Below, piece by piece: positions 15,756 to 24,295 of a stretch of 28,961 nt of DNA. The position numbers were made by a program, and so were the translations under genes. Below the pieces are notes generated by a model that saw nothing but the letters and a program-made list of their open reading frames with translations, ran no database searches and was not told the origin of the DNA. Every line of letters begins with the position of its first letter. Within the stretch, counting starts at the first letter, position 1. The stretch lies in the NCBI GenBank assembly GCA_900762015.1, contig CAAFEX010000097.1:1-28961 (forward strand), read 5' to 3'. Origin of the DNA: an uncultured Collinsella sp. GTDB taxonomy: Bacteria; Actinomycetota; Coriobacteriia; Coriobacteriales; Coriobacteriaceae.

Positions 15756-18398
15756 ATGTTAGACCGTTTTACCGATCGCGCGCGCAAGGTCATGTCCATG
15801 GCCAAGCAAGAGGCGCTCGATCTGCACTCAAATAGGGTGGGCACCGAGCACCTGCTGCTTGCGCTCGCTAAGGAGGACGAGGGTATTGCCGCCGAGGCAC
15901 TGCGCTCGCTCGATATCTCCTACGATGACATCATGGATACCCTCAAAGAGGTCCAGACCACGGTTCCCGAGCCCAGCGAGGAGACCGAGGCTGCCAAGCT
16001 CGCCTTTACGCCGCTCGTCATCAGCGTGATGGAGCGCTCCTTCCGCGTGGCACGCGAGAACAACCAGACCTACGTTTCGACCGAGCACTTGCTGATCGGT
16101 ATCGTCGAAGAGGGCAACGGCATGGCCATGGACATCCTCATGCGCCTGGGCGTGTCGTCTGCTTCCATTAAAAAGGCCATCGAAAAGCTCACTGCCAAGG
16201 ACCAGGACAAGAAACGTCCGCTCGCCGGTGCCGGCGCCGGCCGTCCCGGTGCGGGTCTGCCGTTCTTTAGCGGCTCGGATGGCTCTCAGCAAAAGGGGAG
16301 CGGCACCGACACGCTCAAGCAGTTTGCGACTAACCTCACGCAGAAGGCGCGCGACGGCGAGCTCGACCCTGTAATTGGTCGCGAAAAGGAAGTCCAGCGC
16401 ATGATGGAGATCCTTTCGCGCCGCACCAAGAACAACCCGCTTATCTTGGGTGACCCCGGCGTGGGCAAGACGGCCATCGTCGAGGGCCTGGCCCAGCAGA
16501 TCGCCGCCGGCAACGTACCCGAGAACCTTATGAACCAGAATATCTGGACACTCGACCTGCCGGGTCTGGTCGCGGGCGCCAAGTATCGCGGCGAGTTTGA
16601 GGAGCGCCTCAAGAACGTGATCCAGGAGGCCACCGAAGCTGACGACGTTATCTTGTTTATCGACGAGATGCATACCATCATCGGTGCCGGCTCTGCCGAG
16701 GGCTCCATCGACGCGAGCTCCATGCTCAAGCCCGTGCTTGCGCGCGGTGCCTTCCAGATTATTGGCGCTACCACGGCCGAGGAGTTCCGCAAGTACCTCA
16801 CCAAGGACCCGGCCTTCGAGCGTCGCTTCCAGACCATCGATGTCGAGGAGCCGAGCGTCGAGGACACGGTCAAGATCCTGACCGCGCTCAAGCCGCGTTA
16901 CGAGGAGCACCACCATGTGCGCTATACGCAGGGTGCTATCGAGGCCGCCGCGAACCTTTCCAACCGCTACATCCAGGATCGCTTCCTGCCCGATAAGGCC
17001 ATCGACCTCATCGACGAGGCCGGTGCCCGCGCTCGCATCGCCGCGAATCGCGCGCCCGAGCCGGTGCGCGAGGCTGAGCATCGCATCGAGGAGCTCAAGG
17101 CCGCCGCGCAGGAGGCCACCGAGAGCGACGACATGAACAAGGCCGCCGAGATCACCGAGCAGCAGAAGGCCGCCGAGATTGAGCTCGCCGAGGCCAAGGC
17201 CGCCTGGACCGCCGAGCTCGACGCCAGCCCGCTCACCATCGATGTGAGTCAGATTGCCGACATCGTGTCCGTGACTTCGGGCGTGCCGGTTTCCTCGCTT
17301 ACCGAGAGCGAGAGCCGTCGCCTGCTGCAGACCGAAAGCGTGCTCAAGACGCGCATCATCGGCCAGGATGAGGCAGTCGAGGCCGTCGCCAAGGCTGTGC
17401 GCCGCAGCCGCTCGCCGCTCAAGGACCCGCGTCGTCCCGGCGGCAGCTTTATCTTCCTGGGTCCCACCGGCACAGGCAAGACCGAGCTCGCCAAGACGCT
17501 CGCCGAGTACCTCTTTGGCAGCAAGGACGCGCTCATCAGCTTCGACATGTCGGAGTTCGGCAGCGAGTTCGAGGTCTCCAAGCTCATCGGTAGCCCTCCG
17601 GGTTACGTGGGCCACGACGAGGGCGGTCAGCTCACCAAGGCCGTTCGCCGTCATCCGTACTCGGTCGTGCTGTTCGACGAGATCGAGAAGGCGCACCCCG
17701 ACATCTTCAACATTTTGTTGCAGGTGCTGGAGGAGGGCCGCCTGACCGATAGCCAGGGCAAGACGGTCGACTTCCGCAATACCGTGATCATCATGACGTC
17801 CAACGTGGGCGCCCGCGAGATCGCGCAGGATGCGAGCGTCGGTTTTGGCACCACCGGTGAGCAGGGTCTCACGTCGAGCGAGATCAAGGGTCGTGCGATG
17901 GGCGAGCTCAAGCGCCTGTTCCGTCCCGAGCTGCTCAACCGTATCGACGATATTGTGGTGTTCCAGAAGCTCTCGGGCGAGAACCTGACCAAGATCGCGC
18001 ACCTGCTGGTGGACGACCTGCGTCAGCGCCTGATTGCCAACGGCATGAACATCAAGCTCACCGATGCGGCCTATGACAAGATCGTGGCCGAGGGTACCGA
18101 CCTTACCAATGGCGCGCGTCCGCTGCGCCGTGCTATCCAAAAGCTTATCGAGGACCCGCTGTCCGAGGAGCTTCTGGCCGGCGAATGGGGCGAGGGCGAT
18201 ACCGTCCTGTGCGACGTGGTCGACGGCAAGTTTGTCTTTAGCCACGGCACGGGTGAGATTCCGGCGCCGCGTCCGGCGGGTGCACTCGGGGGCGATACCG
18301 CTCCGGCGGCGCCGCACACCGGAAACGCCGCGCCTGTGAGCAGTGGCGTGAGCTCGGGCCCCGGCGGCATGATGCAAGCCGGCTCTGGTGCGCTGTAG
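15756..18398 (+). CDS. clpC: ATP-dependent Clp protease ATPase subunit ClpC
   Basis: Hsp100 unfoldase that feeds proteins to ClpP. The 880-aa protein has a Clp_N domain with two repeats (about 1-150), a first AAA+ module with Walker A GDPGVGKT (232-239) and Walker B FIDEMH, and a short middle region with a UVR-like helix (about 450-480). The second AAA+ module has Walker A GPTGTGKT (569-576) and FDEIEKAHPD, and is followed by a D2 small domain. The VGF tripeptide (695-697) is the ClpP-docking loop and, with the short middle domain, separates it from the disaggregase ClpB. The tail after about 830 is Gly/Pro/Ala-rich and disordered. No ctsR or mcsAB is adjacent, and no clear HAIR or CIRCE box is seen upstream. 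Confidence 0.93.
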   Translation: MLDRFTDRARKVMSMAKQEALDLHSNRVGTEHLLLALAKEDEGIAAEALRSLDISYDDIMDTLKEVQTTVPEPSEETEAAKLAFTPLVISVMERSFRVARENNQTYVSTEHLLIGIVEEGNGMAMDILMRLGVSSASIKKAIEKLTAKDQDKKRPLAGAGAGRPGAGLPFFSGSDGSQQKGSGTDTLKQFATNLTQKARDGELDPVIGREKEVQRMMEILSRRTKNNPLILGDPGVGKTAIVEGLAQQIAAGNVPENLMNQNIWTLDLPGLVAGAKYRGEFEERLKNVIQEATEADDVILFIDEMHTIIGAGSAEGSIDASSMLKPVLARGAFQIIGATTAEEFRKYLTKDPAFERRFQTIDVEEPSVEDTVKILTALKPRYEEHHHVRYTQGAIEAAANLSNRYIQDRFLPDKAIDLIDEAGARARIAANRAPEPVREAEHRIEELKAAAQEATESDDMNKAAEITEQQKAAEIELAEAKAAWTAELDASPLTIDVSQIADIVSVTSGVPVSSLTESESRRLLQTESVLKTRIIGQDEAVEAVAKAVRRSRSPLKDPRRPGGSFIFLGPTGTGKTELAKTLAEYLFGSKDALISFDMSEFGSEFEVSKLIGSPPGYVGHDEGGQLTKAVRRHPYSVVLFDEIEKAHPDIFNILLQVLEEGRLTDSQGKTVDFRNTVIIMTSNVGAREIAQDASVGFGTTGEQGLTSSEIKGRAMGELKRLFRPELLNRIDDIVVFQKLSGENLTKIAHLLVDDLRQRLIANGMNIKLTDAAYDKIVAEGTDLTNGARPLRRAIQKLIEDPLSEELLAGEWGEGDTVLCDVVDGKFVFSHGTGEIPAPRPAGALGGDTAPAAPHTGNAAPVSSGVSSGPGGMMQAGSGAL

Positions 18399-18423
18399 GG
18401 ATTAAACATACCTTGTATAACGG

Positions 18424-18456
18424 GGGCGTTTCCGATAAGGAAGCGCCCTCATTTCT
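18424..18456 (+). terminator. Terminator of clpC
   Basis: GGGCGTTTCC (18424-18433) pairs with GGAAGCGCCC (18439-18448), with one G-U pair, followed by TCATTTCT. The U tract is moderate. Confidence 0.7.
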
Positions 18457-18480
18457 ATTGAAATGCGCTTCAATCTGCCG

Positions 18481-18511
18481 TGCTATACTAAAATCGAGAT
18501 ATAGTATAGCA
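18481..18511 (+). promoter_or_regulatory. Promoter/operator of the toxin-antitoxin module
   Basis: TGCTATACTA (18481-18490), 11 nt, TAGTATAGCA (18502-18511) is a perfect 10-bp inverted repeat. The left arm contains the -10 box TATACT with an extended TGC. The right arm lies 12 nt before the antitoxin ATG. This layout fits autorepression by the ribbon-helix-helix antitoxin. Confidence 0.8.
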
Positions 18512-18522
18512 AAGGAGCTGAT

Positions 18523-18882
18523 ATGCCTACGTCAATACTCGACACGCGGCCAGTTCAGATGAACGTGCGTATAGATCGCCAGCTCAAAGAGGCGGGAGAC
18601 GCCGTCCTGACTCATATTGGCATGACGCCGTCACAAGCCGTTCGGACACTTTGGGAGTATCTGGTCGTTAACGGACGCATGCCCTCGAAGGGAGACGCGG
18701 CGGCTCCGGTTTCTGACGGAGTGGAGCCCCGGCGCATGGAGTCAAGGGCCGCGCAAGGCAGCCATATCGTTCGCGATTCGTGCCTCAAATACGGCATCCC
18801 CATCCCTGAGTTCTCGGGAGACTATGACGACCTCTATGAGGAGGCCATGGCGGAGCGCTATCCCGAGTGGGTGGAACTATGA
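18523..18882 (+). CDS. RelB/DinJ-family antitoxin
   Basis: Predicted antitoxin and autorepressor. The 119-aa protein has an N-terminal ribbon-helix-helix (about residues 11-52) with VQMNVRIDRQLKEAGDAVL and GMTPSQAVRTLWEYLV, the typical RelB/DinJ signature. The C-terminal half is acidic (DYDDLYEEAMAERYPEWVEL) and probably wraps the toxin. It is longer than the usual 80-90 aa. The ATG follows AAAGGAGCTGAT. Its stop overlaps the toxin start (ATGA), so the two are translationally coupled. Confidence 0.85.
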   Translation: MPTSILDTRPVQMNVRIDRQLKEAGDAVLTHIGMTPSQAVRTLWEYLVVNGRMPSKGDAAAPVSDGVEPRRMESRAAQGSHIVRDSCLKYGIPIPEFSGDYDDLYEEAMAERYPEWVEL

Positions 18883-19400
18883 GCACAGAAGGCGTCCTCA
18901 AGCTGTTAATCGATACCAACGTATGGATGGATTATTTTTCCGGCAGGTCCGACCGTACGGCAAATGTCGTCCATCTGATCGAGATTGCCGACGCCTCGGA
19001 GCGGATTGCTCTGTTTGCCTCGTCGCTTTCGGTCAAAGACGTTTCATATCTTGTCTCGGCGGCAATCAAGCAGGAGTGCCGAAGAAAGACTGGCTCACTG
19101 AGCGATAACGCCATTGCGGCGGCAGACGAAACGGCCTGGGCATGCGTTCGACAGATGCGCGAGCTGGCCCTCATCGCCCCGGTCGGTGCAGACGAGGTCT
19201 TCGACTCCTTTGTGTTCAAGTACCACCACAATGACTTTGAGGACGACCTGATGCTGGGCGTCGCCAATCGCATTGATGCCGATTACGTCGTGACGGAGGA
19301 CAAGAATCTTATTAAACATACCAATGGTGTATGCATTAATGTTCAACAGGCGTTGAGGTTGGTTGGGGGGTCCAACGTTCCCTCCGCACGGTCCGTCTAG
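18879..19400 (+). CDS. PIN-domain toxin (predicted endoribonuclease)
   Basis: Predicted Mg-dependent RNase of the VapC-like PIN superfamily. In the 173-aa protein the first acidic residue is D12 in LLIDTNVWMDYF. A cluster DFEDD spans 119-123 and TEDKN contains D141; these supply the metal-binding acids near the C terminus. The ATG at 18879 overlaps the antitoxin stop as ATGA. A GTG at 18867 is in frame but less likely. PIN toxins usually pair with VapB-type antitoxins, whereas here the partner is RelB/DinJ-like. The RNA target is not readable from sequence. Confidence 0.83.
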   Translation: MSTEGVLKLLIDTNVWMDYFSGRSDRTANVVHLIEIADASERIALFASSLSVKDVSYLVSAAIKQECRRKTGSLSDNAIAAADETAWACVRQMRELALIAPVGADEVFDSFVFKYHHNDFEDDLMLGVANRIDADYVVTEDKNLIKHTNGVCINVQQALRLVGGSNVPSARSV

Positions 19401-19548
19401 CTTGCTTTACCTTGATAAAGTGGCGTTTCCTCACCGTTAGCCGATGATGCGAGAGCGCTCGGCGTTTTCGACTGGTTTATGCACGCAAAGTCTGGGAATA
19501 TACAAGTCGCATGTCTTACTGTCTAACCAGTTGCGCCAAGGAGGCACC

Positions 19549-21006
19549 ATGGACTACAAGATTACCGGCTACGAGCCCGCCCAGCTGTTCCATTTCTTTG
19601 AGGAGGTCAGCGCGATTCCCCGTGGGTCTGGCAACGAGAAGGGCATCAGCGATTTCCTGGTCGCGTTTGCCAAGGAGCGCGGTCTCGATGTGTATCAGGA
19701 CGAGGTCTACAACGTCATCATTCGCAAGCCCGCATCTGCCGGCGCCGAGAATGCCCCGACCGTCATGCTGCAGGGCCACATCGATATGGTGTGCGACAAG
19801 TTGGGCTCCGTTGAGCACGACTTTACGACCGACGGTATCGATTTGGTCGTCAAGGACGGCGTCCTCACCGCTAACGGCACCACTCTGGGCGCCGACAACG
19901 GTATCGCCGTCGCTCTGATGCTCACTGTTCTCGATGACGATTCGATCGTTCACCCTGCCCTCGAGTGCGTATTCACCACCGACGAGGAGACTGGCCTGGT
20001 CGGCGCCGAGACGCTCGACAAGTCCCAGATTAGCGCCCGCACCATGATTAACCTTGACTCCGAGGAAGAGGGCGTTGCCACCGTCAGCTGCGCCGGCGGT
20101 GTCGTCGTTACCTACACCTGCCCGATCGCGCGCGAGCACAAGACCGGTAGCACCCTCACGCTCGACATCTCCGGCCTGCTGGGCGGTCACTCCGGCAGCG
20201 ATATCCACCTGGAGCGCGGCAACGGCAACCTCATCATGGCCCGCATCATCGACCGCCTGATGGTTGCCGGCGAGCCCGCCATCGTCAGCTTCAACGGCGG
20301 CACCAAGGACAACGCCATCAACCGTGAGTGCAAGGCTGTTCTGGTCTACGCCGACCACGCTGCCGCCGAGGCCGCGGCCCAGATCGCAAAGGGCATCATC
20401 GCCGACGTCACTGCCGAGCTCGAGGTCTTCGACCCCGGCTTTACCTGCACCGTCGAGATTACCGACGACGCCGAGGTCGAGGCCATGGACCAGAAGTCCG
20501 CGCTCGCCCTCATCCGCGCCCTGCGTCTTGCCCCCAACGGCGTCGTCCGCCGCAACGTCGCCACCGACGGCTCCGTCGAGGTTTCCTCCAACATCGGTGT
20601 GGTTGCCACTTCTGACGACGAGGTCAAGATCATGCTGTCCCCGCGCTCTTCGATCACCTCGCTGCAGAACGAGTTCAAGGACCGCCTGCAGACGCTGGCC
20701 GATGTCCTGGGCTTCGACGCCAAGTTTGAGTTCGAGTATCCCGGCTGGAGCTATGCCGAGCATTCGCCGGTCCGCGACGTCTTTGTCGAGAGCTATCGCG
20801 AGCTCTTTGGCTCCGAGCTGCGCATCGAGTCCATTCACGCCGGCCTTGAGTGCGGCCTGTTTGCCGAGGCCCTGCACGGCCTGGACGCCATCGCCGTGGG
20901 CCCGACGCTCTCCGATGTCCACACCCCGGACGAGAGCATGGAGCTCGCTTCTGCCGAGCGCTTCTACGAGCTACTCATCGACGTTCTCAAGCGCCTTGCC
21001 GCGTAA
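19549..21006 (+). CDS. pepD: Aminoacyl-histidine dipeptidase (M20 family)
   Basis: Cytoplasmic zinc peptidase that hydrolyses Xaa-His and other dipeptides. The 485-aa length is standard. Metal site residues include H77 and D79 in GHIDMV, the acid pair E146-E147 in TTDEETGL, and later Asp/His residues including HAGLECG. LLGGHSGSDIHLERGN forms the lid/dimer region. The start at 19549 is chosen because AAGGAGGCACC lies directly upstream; the frame stays open back to 19444 but lacks a ribosome binding site there. About 150 nt upstream of the start hold no clear terminator. Confidence 0.94.
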   Translation: MDYKITGYEPAQLFHFFEEVSAIPRGSGNEKGISDFLVAFAKERGLDVYQDEVYNVIIRKPASAGAENAPTVMLQGHIDMVCDKLGSVEHDFTTDGIDLVVKDGVLTANGTTLGADNGIAVALMLTVLDDDSIVHPALECVFTTDEETGLVGAETLDKSQISARTMINLDSEEEGVATVSCAGGVVVTYTCPIAREHKTGSTLTLDISGLLGGHSGSDIHLERGNGNLIMARIIDRLMVAGEPAIVSFNGGTKDNAINRECKAVLVYADHAAAEAAAQIAKGIIADVTAELEVFDPGFTCTVEITDDAEVEAMDQKSALALIRALRLAPNGVVRRNVATDGSVEVSSNIGVVATSDDEVKIMLSPRSSITSLQNEFKDRLQTLADVLGFDAKFEFEYPGWSYAEHSPVRDVFVESYRELFGSELRIESIHAGLECGLFAEALHGLDAIAVGPTLSDVHTPDESMELASAERFYELLIDVLKRLAA

Positions 21007-21048
21007 AGGTCGCCTTGGTTAAGCCGCTCTATTACGGCTGGCTATGAA

Positions 21049-21085
21049 AACGGCCGCCTGGCGTAATGTCGGGCGGCCGTTATTC
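21049..21085. terminator. Bidirectional terminator between pepD and mntP
   Basis: AACGGCCGCC (21049-21058) pairs perfectly with GGCGGCCGTT (21072-21081). On the - strand it is followed by TTTTC and serves mntP; on the + strand TTATTC follows and serves pepD. Confidence 0.85.
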
Positions 21086-21086
21086 G

Positions 21087-21665
21087 TTACAGTGCGAGGA
21101 TCCCCAGATGCTCAAGCAAGATCTTGAGTCCGATGAGGACGAGTACGACGCCGCCCACGATGGTGGCGGGTTTTTCGTAGCGCGCGCCAAAGGTGTGGCC
21201 GATCGCTACGCCGGCGACGGAGAAGATAAACGTTGTGATGCCGATAAGCGATACAGCGGGAACGATGTCGACCGAAAGCGCGGCGAACGAGATGCCCACG
21301 GCCAGGGCGTCGATTGAGGTGGCGATGGCGAGGATCAGATACTCTCCCAGTTCAATCTTTTCGGCATCCTTGCCGTCGCTTTCATCCTCGTCCTCGGTAA
21401 AAGCCTCCCACAGCATTTTGCCGCCGATGAAGGCCAAAAGGATAAAGGCGATCCAATGGTCGATGGGTCCGATGATGCCCGTGAATTGACTGCCGAGCGC
21501 CCATCCGATTACGGGCATGCCGGCCTGAAAGCCGCCAAAGAACAGGCCGAGCACCACGGCGACTTTAAAGTTGATCTTCTTCATGCCGAGGCCCTTGCAG
21601 ATGGAAACGGCAAAGGCGTCCATCGAAAGGCCAACGGCGAGCAACACGAGCTCTGCGAGTCCCAT
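21087..21665 (-). CDS. mntP: Manganese efflux pump MntP
   Basis: Exports Mn2+ across the cytoplasmic membrane. The 192-aa protein has six predicted helices in two inverted halves; each half carries the conserved Asp motif, GLSMDAFAVS (D16) and ATSIDALAVGI. An acidic loop (EDEDESDGKDAEK) lies between them. The start at 21663-21665 has GAGGGAG upstream on the - strand. The frame is open further upstream, but that part is the leader with riboswitch and terminator and is not coding. Confidence 0.95.
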   Translation of the reverse strand: MGLAELVLLAVGLSMDAFAVSICKGLGMKKINFKVAVVLGLFFGGFQAGMPVIGWALGSQFTGIIGPIDHWIAFILLAFIGGKMLWEAFTEDEDESDGKDAEKIELGEYLILAIATSIDALAVGISFAALSVDIVPAVSLIGITTFIFSVAGVAIGHTFGARYEKPATIVGGVVLVLIGLKILLEHLGILAL

Positions 21666-21718
21666 AGTCTGGCTCCCTCTCTGCGGGCGGGTCCGCGTGT
21701 ACCTCTTGGGGGAGTAAC

Positions 21719-21762
21719 AAAAAAGACCCGTGGCGTACGCGTTGCGCGCACAGCCACGAGTC
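21719..21762 (-). terminator. Expression-platform terminator of the mntP riboswitch
   Basis: On the - strand GACTCGTGGC pairs with GCCACGGGTC (plus 21753-21762 and 21725-21734), with one G-U pair, followed by six U. The CUCGU in its left arm is also needed for the P1 stem of the aptamer, so the two structures exclude each other. Confidence 0.85.
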
Positions 21763-21853
21763 TCGTTCATTAAGGCAAGCCAGGCCGCATCGGCCAGTGT
21801 GTTGACTTGCCGCGCCACCGGAGGCGAACCCGATCACGCGACTACTCCCTCAT
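21756..21853 (-). ncRNA. yybP-ykoY manganese riboswitch
   Basis: On the - strand the leader reads AUGAGGGAGUAG and later GGCAAG-UCAACACAC-UGGCC, then GGCCUGGCUUGCC, which are family hallmarks. The GGCAAG/CUUGCC stem uses plus 21806-21811 and 21774-21781. P1 can form between AUGAG (21853-21849) and CUCGU (21760-21756). Mn2+ binding would hold P1 and block the terminator, so mntP turns on when manganese is high. Family assignment is by motif recognition, not a covariance search. Confidence 0.88.
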
Positions 21854-22012
21854 TTATGCGAATCCCGATGCTACCACATAAGCAGCTCATTTGGATTGGG
21901 GCTCTCAGCTGTGTTCGCTCATTCTGTAAGCATCGGATTTTGCGGGCGTCACAGGGGCAAACCGTGAGAAACTTATTGACGTTTATGGAGCGTATACGAT
22001 GGGAGCGATGCC

Positions 22013-23080
22013 TTGGATAAGAACGAGCTGCAAAAGCGTATGGAACAGGCCATTCGCCTGACGGCACCTGGTCAGCCGATCCGCACCGCCCTCGACATGA
22101 TCATTGCCGGTCACCTGGGTGCCCTTATCTGCGTCGGCGACACTGAAAACGTGCTCGCTGCCGGTAACGACGGCTTCCCGCTCAACATTTCGTTTACCTC
22201 GAACCGCCTGTTCGAGCTTTCCAAGATGGACGGTGCCATCGTCATCGATGGCGACCTCACCCAGATCCTGCGCGCCAACTTCCACCTCAATCCCGATCCC
22301 TCGCTCGCCACGAGTGAGACGGGCATGCGTCACCGTACTGCCGCTCGCATGTCGGTGCTCACCGACGCCATCGTGATCTCGGTTTCGGCTCGTCGCGCCG
22401 TCGTTAACGTGTACGTCCACGGCAAGAGTTACGAGATCCAGCCCGTCACCACCATCATGAGCTCGGTCAACCAGCTCGTCGCCACGCTTCAGACCACCCG
22501 TCAGTCGCTCGACCGCTCCCTGCTGCGTCTGACGGCCCTCGAGCTCGATGACTACGTTACGCTCGCCGACATCACCGGCATTTTCTCGAGCTTTGAGATC
22601 ATGCAACAGGCAAAGACCGAGCTTAAGGATTGTATCGTCAAGCTGGGCAACCAGGGCAAGCTCGTGCAGATGCAGCTCGAGCAGCTCGCTGGCTCCAGCA
22701 TGGATACCGAATACGACCTGATGATCCGCGACTATGCGAGCGATTCCTCCGAGGCAAACGCCGAGAAGATTCGCGCCGAGCTTAGCCGCATGACGCCTAA
22801 GGACTTGTCCGACCCACAGCATGTGGCGGCGGTTCTGGGTTACGACGACCTGGACGAGGACTCCGTCATGACGCCGCTGGGCCTGCGCACGCTTTCGCGC
22901 GTGTCCGTCGTGCGCGACGGCGTGGCCGAGAAGATCGTCGACGAGTACGGCTCGCTGCAGGAACTCATGGACGACATCAGCGAGGATCCGGAGCGCTTGG
23001 GCGACTTTGGCGTCAACAACCCTGCCATTCTTGCGGACTCGCTGTACCGCATGAAGGGCACCAAACAGGGGAACGCATAA
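22013..23080 (+). CDS. disA: Diadenylate cyclase DisA
   Basis: Makes c-di-AMP from two ATP and monitors DNA integrity. The 355-aa protein has an N-terminal DAC domain with DGA (73-75) and RHRTA (106-110), a helical linker and a C-terminal HhH-like DNA-binding region. TTG at 22013 is the start, with GGGAG 7 nt upstream; the first in-frame ATG (22040) would remove conserved residues. It is the first gene of a six-gene operon; its stop codon overlaps the ispD start (TAATG). The usual neighbour radA is not present upstream. Confidence 0.95.
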   Translation: MDKNELQKRMEQAIRLTAPGQPIRTALDMIIAGHLGALICVGDTENVLAAGNDGFPLNISFTSNRLFELSKMDGAIVIDGDLTQILRANFHLNPDPSLATSETGMRHRTAARMSVLTDAIVISVSARRAVVNVYVHGKSYEIQPVTTIMSSVNQLVATLQTTRQSLDRSLLRLTALELDDYVTLADITGIFSSFEIMQQAKTELKDCIVKLGNQGKLVQMQLEQLAGSSMDTEYDLMIRDYASDSSEANAEKIRAELSRMTPKDLSDPQHVAAVLGYDDLDEDSVMTPLGLRTLSRVSVVRDGVAEKIVDEYGSLQELMDDISEDPERLGDFGVNNPAILADSLYRMKGTKQGNA

Positions 23081-23808
23081 TGGCGCCCGTATGCGCCGTG
23101 GTCGTTGCCGGTGGCAGCGGCCAGCGCTTTGGTAACCCCGGTGGCAAGCAGCTCGTCAATGTAGCGGGCCGTCCGCTTATGAGCTGGTCCATCCGCGCAT
23201 TTGACCGTAGTGATAAGGTCGGCCACATCGTCGTGGTTTGCCCTGCCGAGCGTCGTGCCGAGATGCGCCGCCTGGCCATCAGCCCGTATTCGTATAACAC
23301 GCCCATCAGCTTTGCCGATGCCGGCGATACCCGCCAGGACTCCACCCGTGCCGGCGTGCACGCGGTGCCGGCGGGCTTTGAATACGTCGCCATTCACGAT
23401 GGCGCTCGTCCGCTCATTACGACCGAGGCCATCGACCACGCTATCGACGTGCTCGTGAGCGACCGTGCTCTCGACGGTGTCGTGTGTGGTCAGCCCGCGA
23501 TCGACACGCTCAAGATCGTCGATGGCGACAACATCGTCGAGACGCCGCCGCGCGAGCTGTACTGGGCTGCGCAGACGCCGCAGATCTTTAGCGTCGACGC
23601 TATGAAGCGCGCCCACGCTGCAGCCATTGCCGAGGGCTTTATCGGCACCGATGATTCGTCGCTGGTCGAGCGCATGGGCGGGCGCGTCCGCTGTGTCCAG
23701 AGCCCGCGCGATAACCTTAAGGTGACGGTGCCCGAGGACCTGCGTCCCGTAACCGCGATTCTGCTCGGTCGCATGGCCGAGGGAGAGGATCTTCCCCATG
23801 TTCAGTAA
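23080..23808 (+). CDS. ispD: 2-C-methyl-D-erythritol 4-phosphate cytidylyltransferase
   Basis: MEP pathway enzyme that joins CTP and methylerythritol phosphate. The 242-aa protein starts VCAVVVAGGSGQRFG with the nucleotide-binding glycine loop. It contains HDGARPL, and the segment YWAAQTPQIF is the family pattern near the substrate site. The C terminus has TDDSSLVER and VTVPEDL. The ATG overlaps the disA stop, and the end overlaps ispF by 11 nt. Confidence 0.96.
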   Translation: MAPVCAVVVAGGSGQRFGNPGGKQLVNVAGRPLMSWSIRAFDRSDKVGHIVVVCPAERRAEMRRLAISPYSYNTPISFADAGDTRQDSTRAGVHAVPAGFEYVAIHDGARPLITTEAIDHAIDVLVSDRALDGVVCGQPAIDTLKIVDGDNIVETPPRELYWAAQTPQIFSVDAMKRAHAAAIAEGFIGTDDSSLVERMGGRVRCVQSPRDNLKVTVPEDLRPVTAILLGRMAEGEDLPHVQ

Positions 23809-24292
23809 CCTGCGCATTGGCCATGGCTACGACGTTCACCGTCTGGTGGAGGGGCGTCGATGTATTATCGGCGGTGTCGACATTCCCTACGAGCGCGGCC
23901 TGCTGGGCCACTCGGATGCCGATGTGCTCGCGCACGCCTTGGCCGACGCCATTCTGGGCGCCTGTCGCGGGGGAGACATCGGCAAGCTATTCCCCGATAC
24001 CGACCCTGCCTACGAGGGCGCCGACTCGATGGTGCTACTTGCCCGCGTAATGGACTATGCGCGTGAGCTGGGCTTTGAGTTTGTCGATGCCGACTGCACC
24101 ATTGCCTGCCAGCAGCCTAAGATCACCCCGCACCGCGATGCCATGCGCGCCAACCTTGCCCATGCCCTGGGCGTTGACGTCGAAAACGTGGGCGTCGCCG
24201 CCACTACGACCGAAAAGCTCGGTTGGGAAGGTCAAGGCGAGGGTATTGGTGCCTGGGCCGTCTGCCTGCTACAGAAAACCGTTAAGGAGTAA
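23798..24292 (+). CDS. ispF: 2-C-methyl-D-erythritol 2,4-cyclodiphosphate synthase
   Basis: MEP pathway enzyme that forms the cyclic diphosphate. The 164-aa protein has the zinc ligands D12 and H14 in GYDVH, and H46 in LLGHSDADVLAHALAD; the GHSDADVL segment contains H38. TTTEKLG is the C-terminal motif. Its start lies inside the end of ispD, and cysS follows after 3 nt. ispD and ispF are separate genes here, not fused. Confidence 0.96.
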   Translation: MFSNLRIGHGYDVHRLVEGRRCIIGGVDIPYERGLLGHSDADVLAHALADAILGACRGGDIGKLFPDTDPAYEGADSMVLLARVMDYARELGFEFVDADCTIACQQPKITPHRDAMRANLAHALGVDVENVGVAATTTEKLGWEGQGEGIGAWAVCLLQKTVKE

Positions 24293-24295
24293 CGA

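Noticed and set aside
15756..18398. Annotation of the Clp ATPase as ClpB
   Set aside because: The long coiled-coil middle domain of ClpB is absent and a ClpP-docking VGF loop is present, which fits ClpC.
21666..21818. N-terminal extension of mntP on the - strand
   Set aside because: It covers the riboswitch terminator and leader; MntP proteins start at MGLAELV.
21950..21990. CACAGGGGCAAACC upstream of disA, resembling part of a c-di-GMP-I riboswitch
   Set aside because: The rest of the aptamer (second stem, GACGCAAAGC-type segment and tetraloop receptor) is not found before the start codon.
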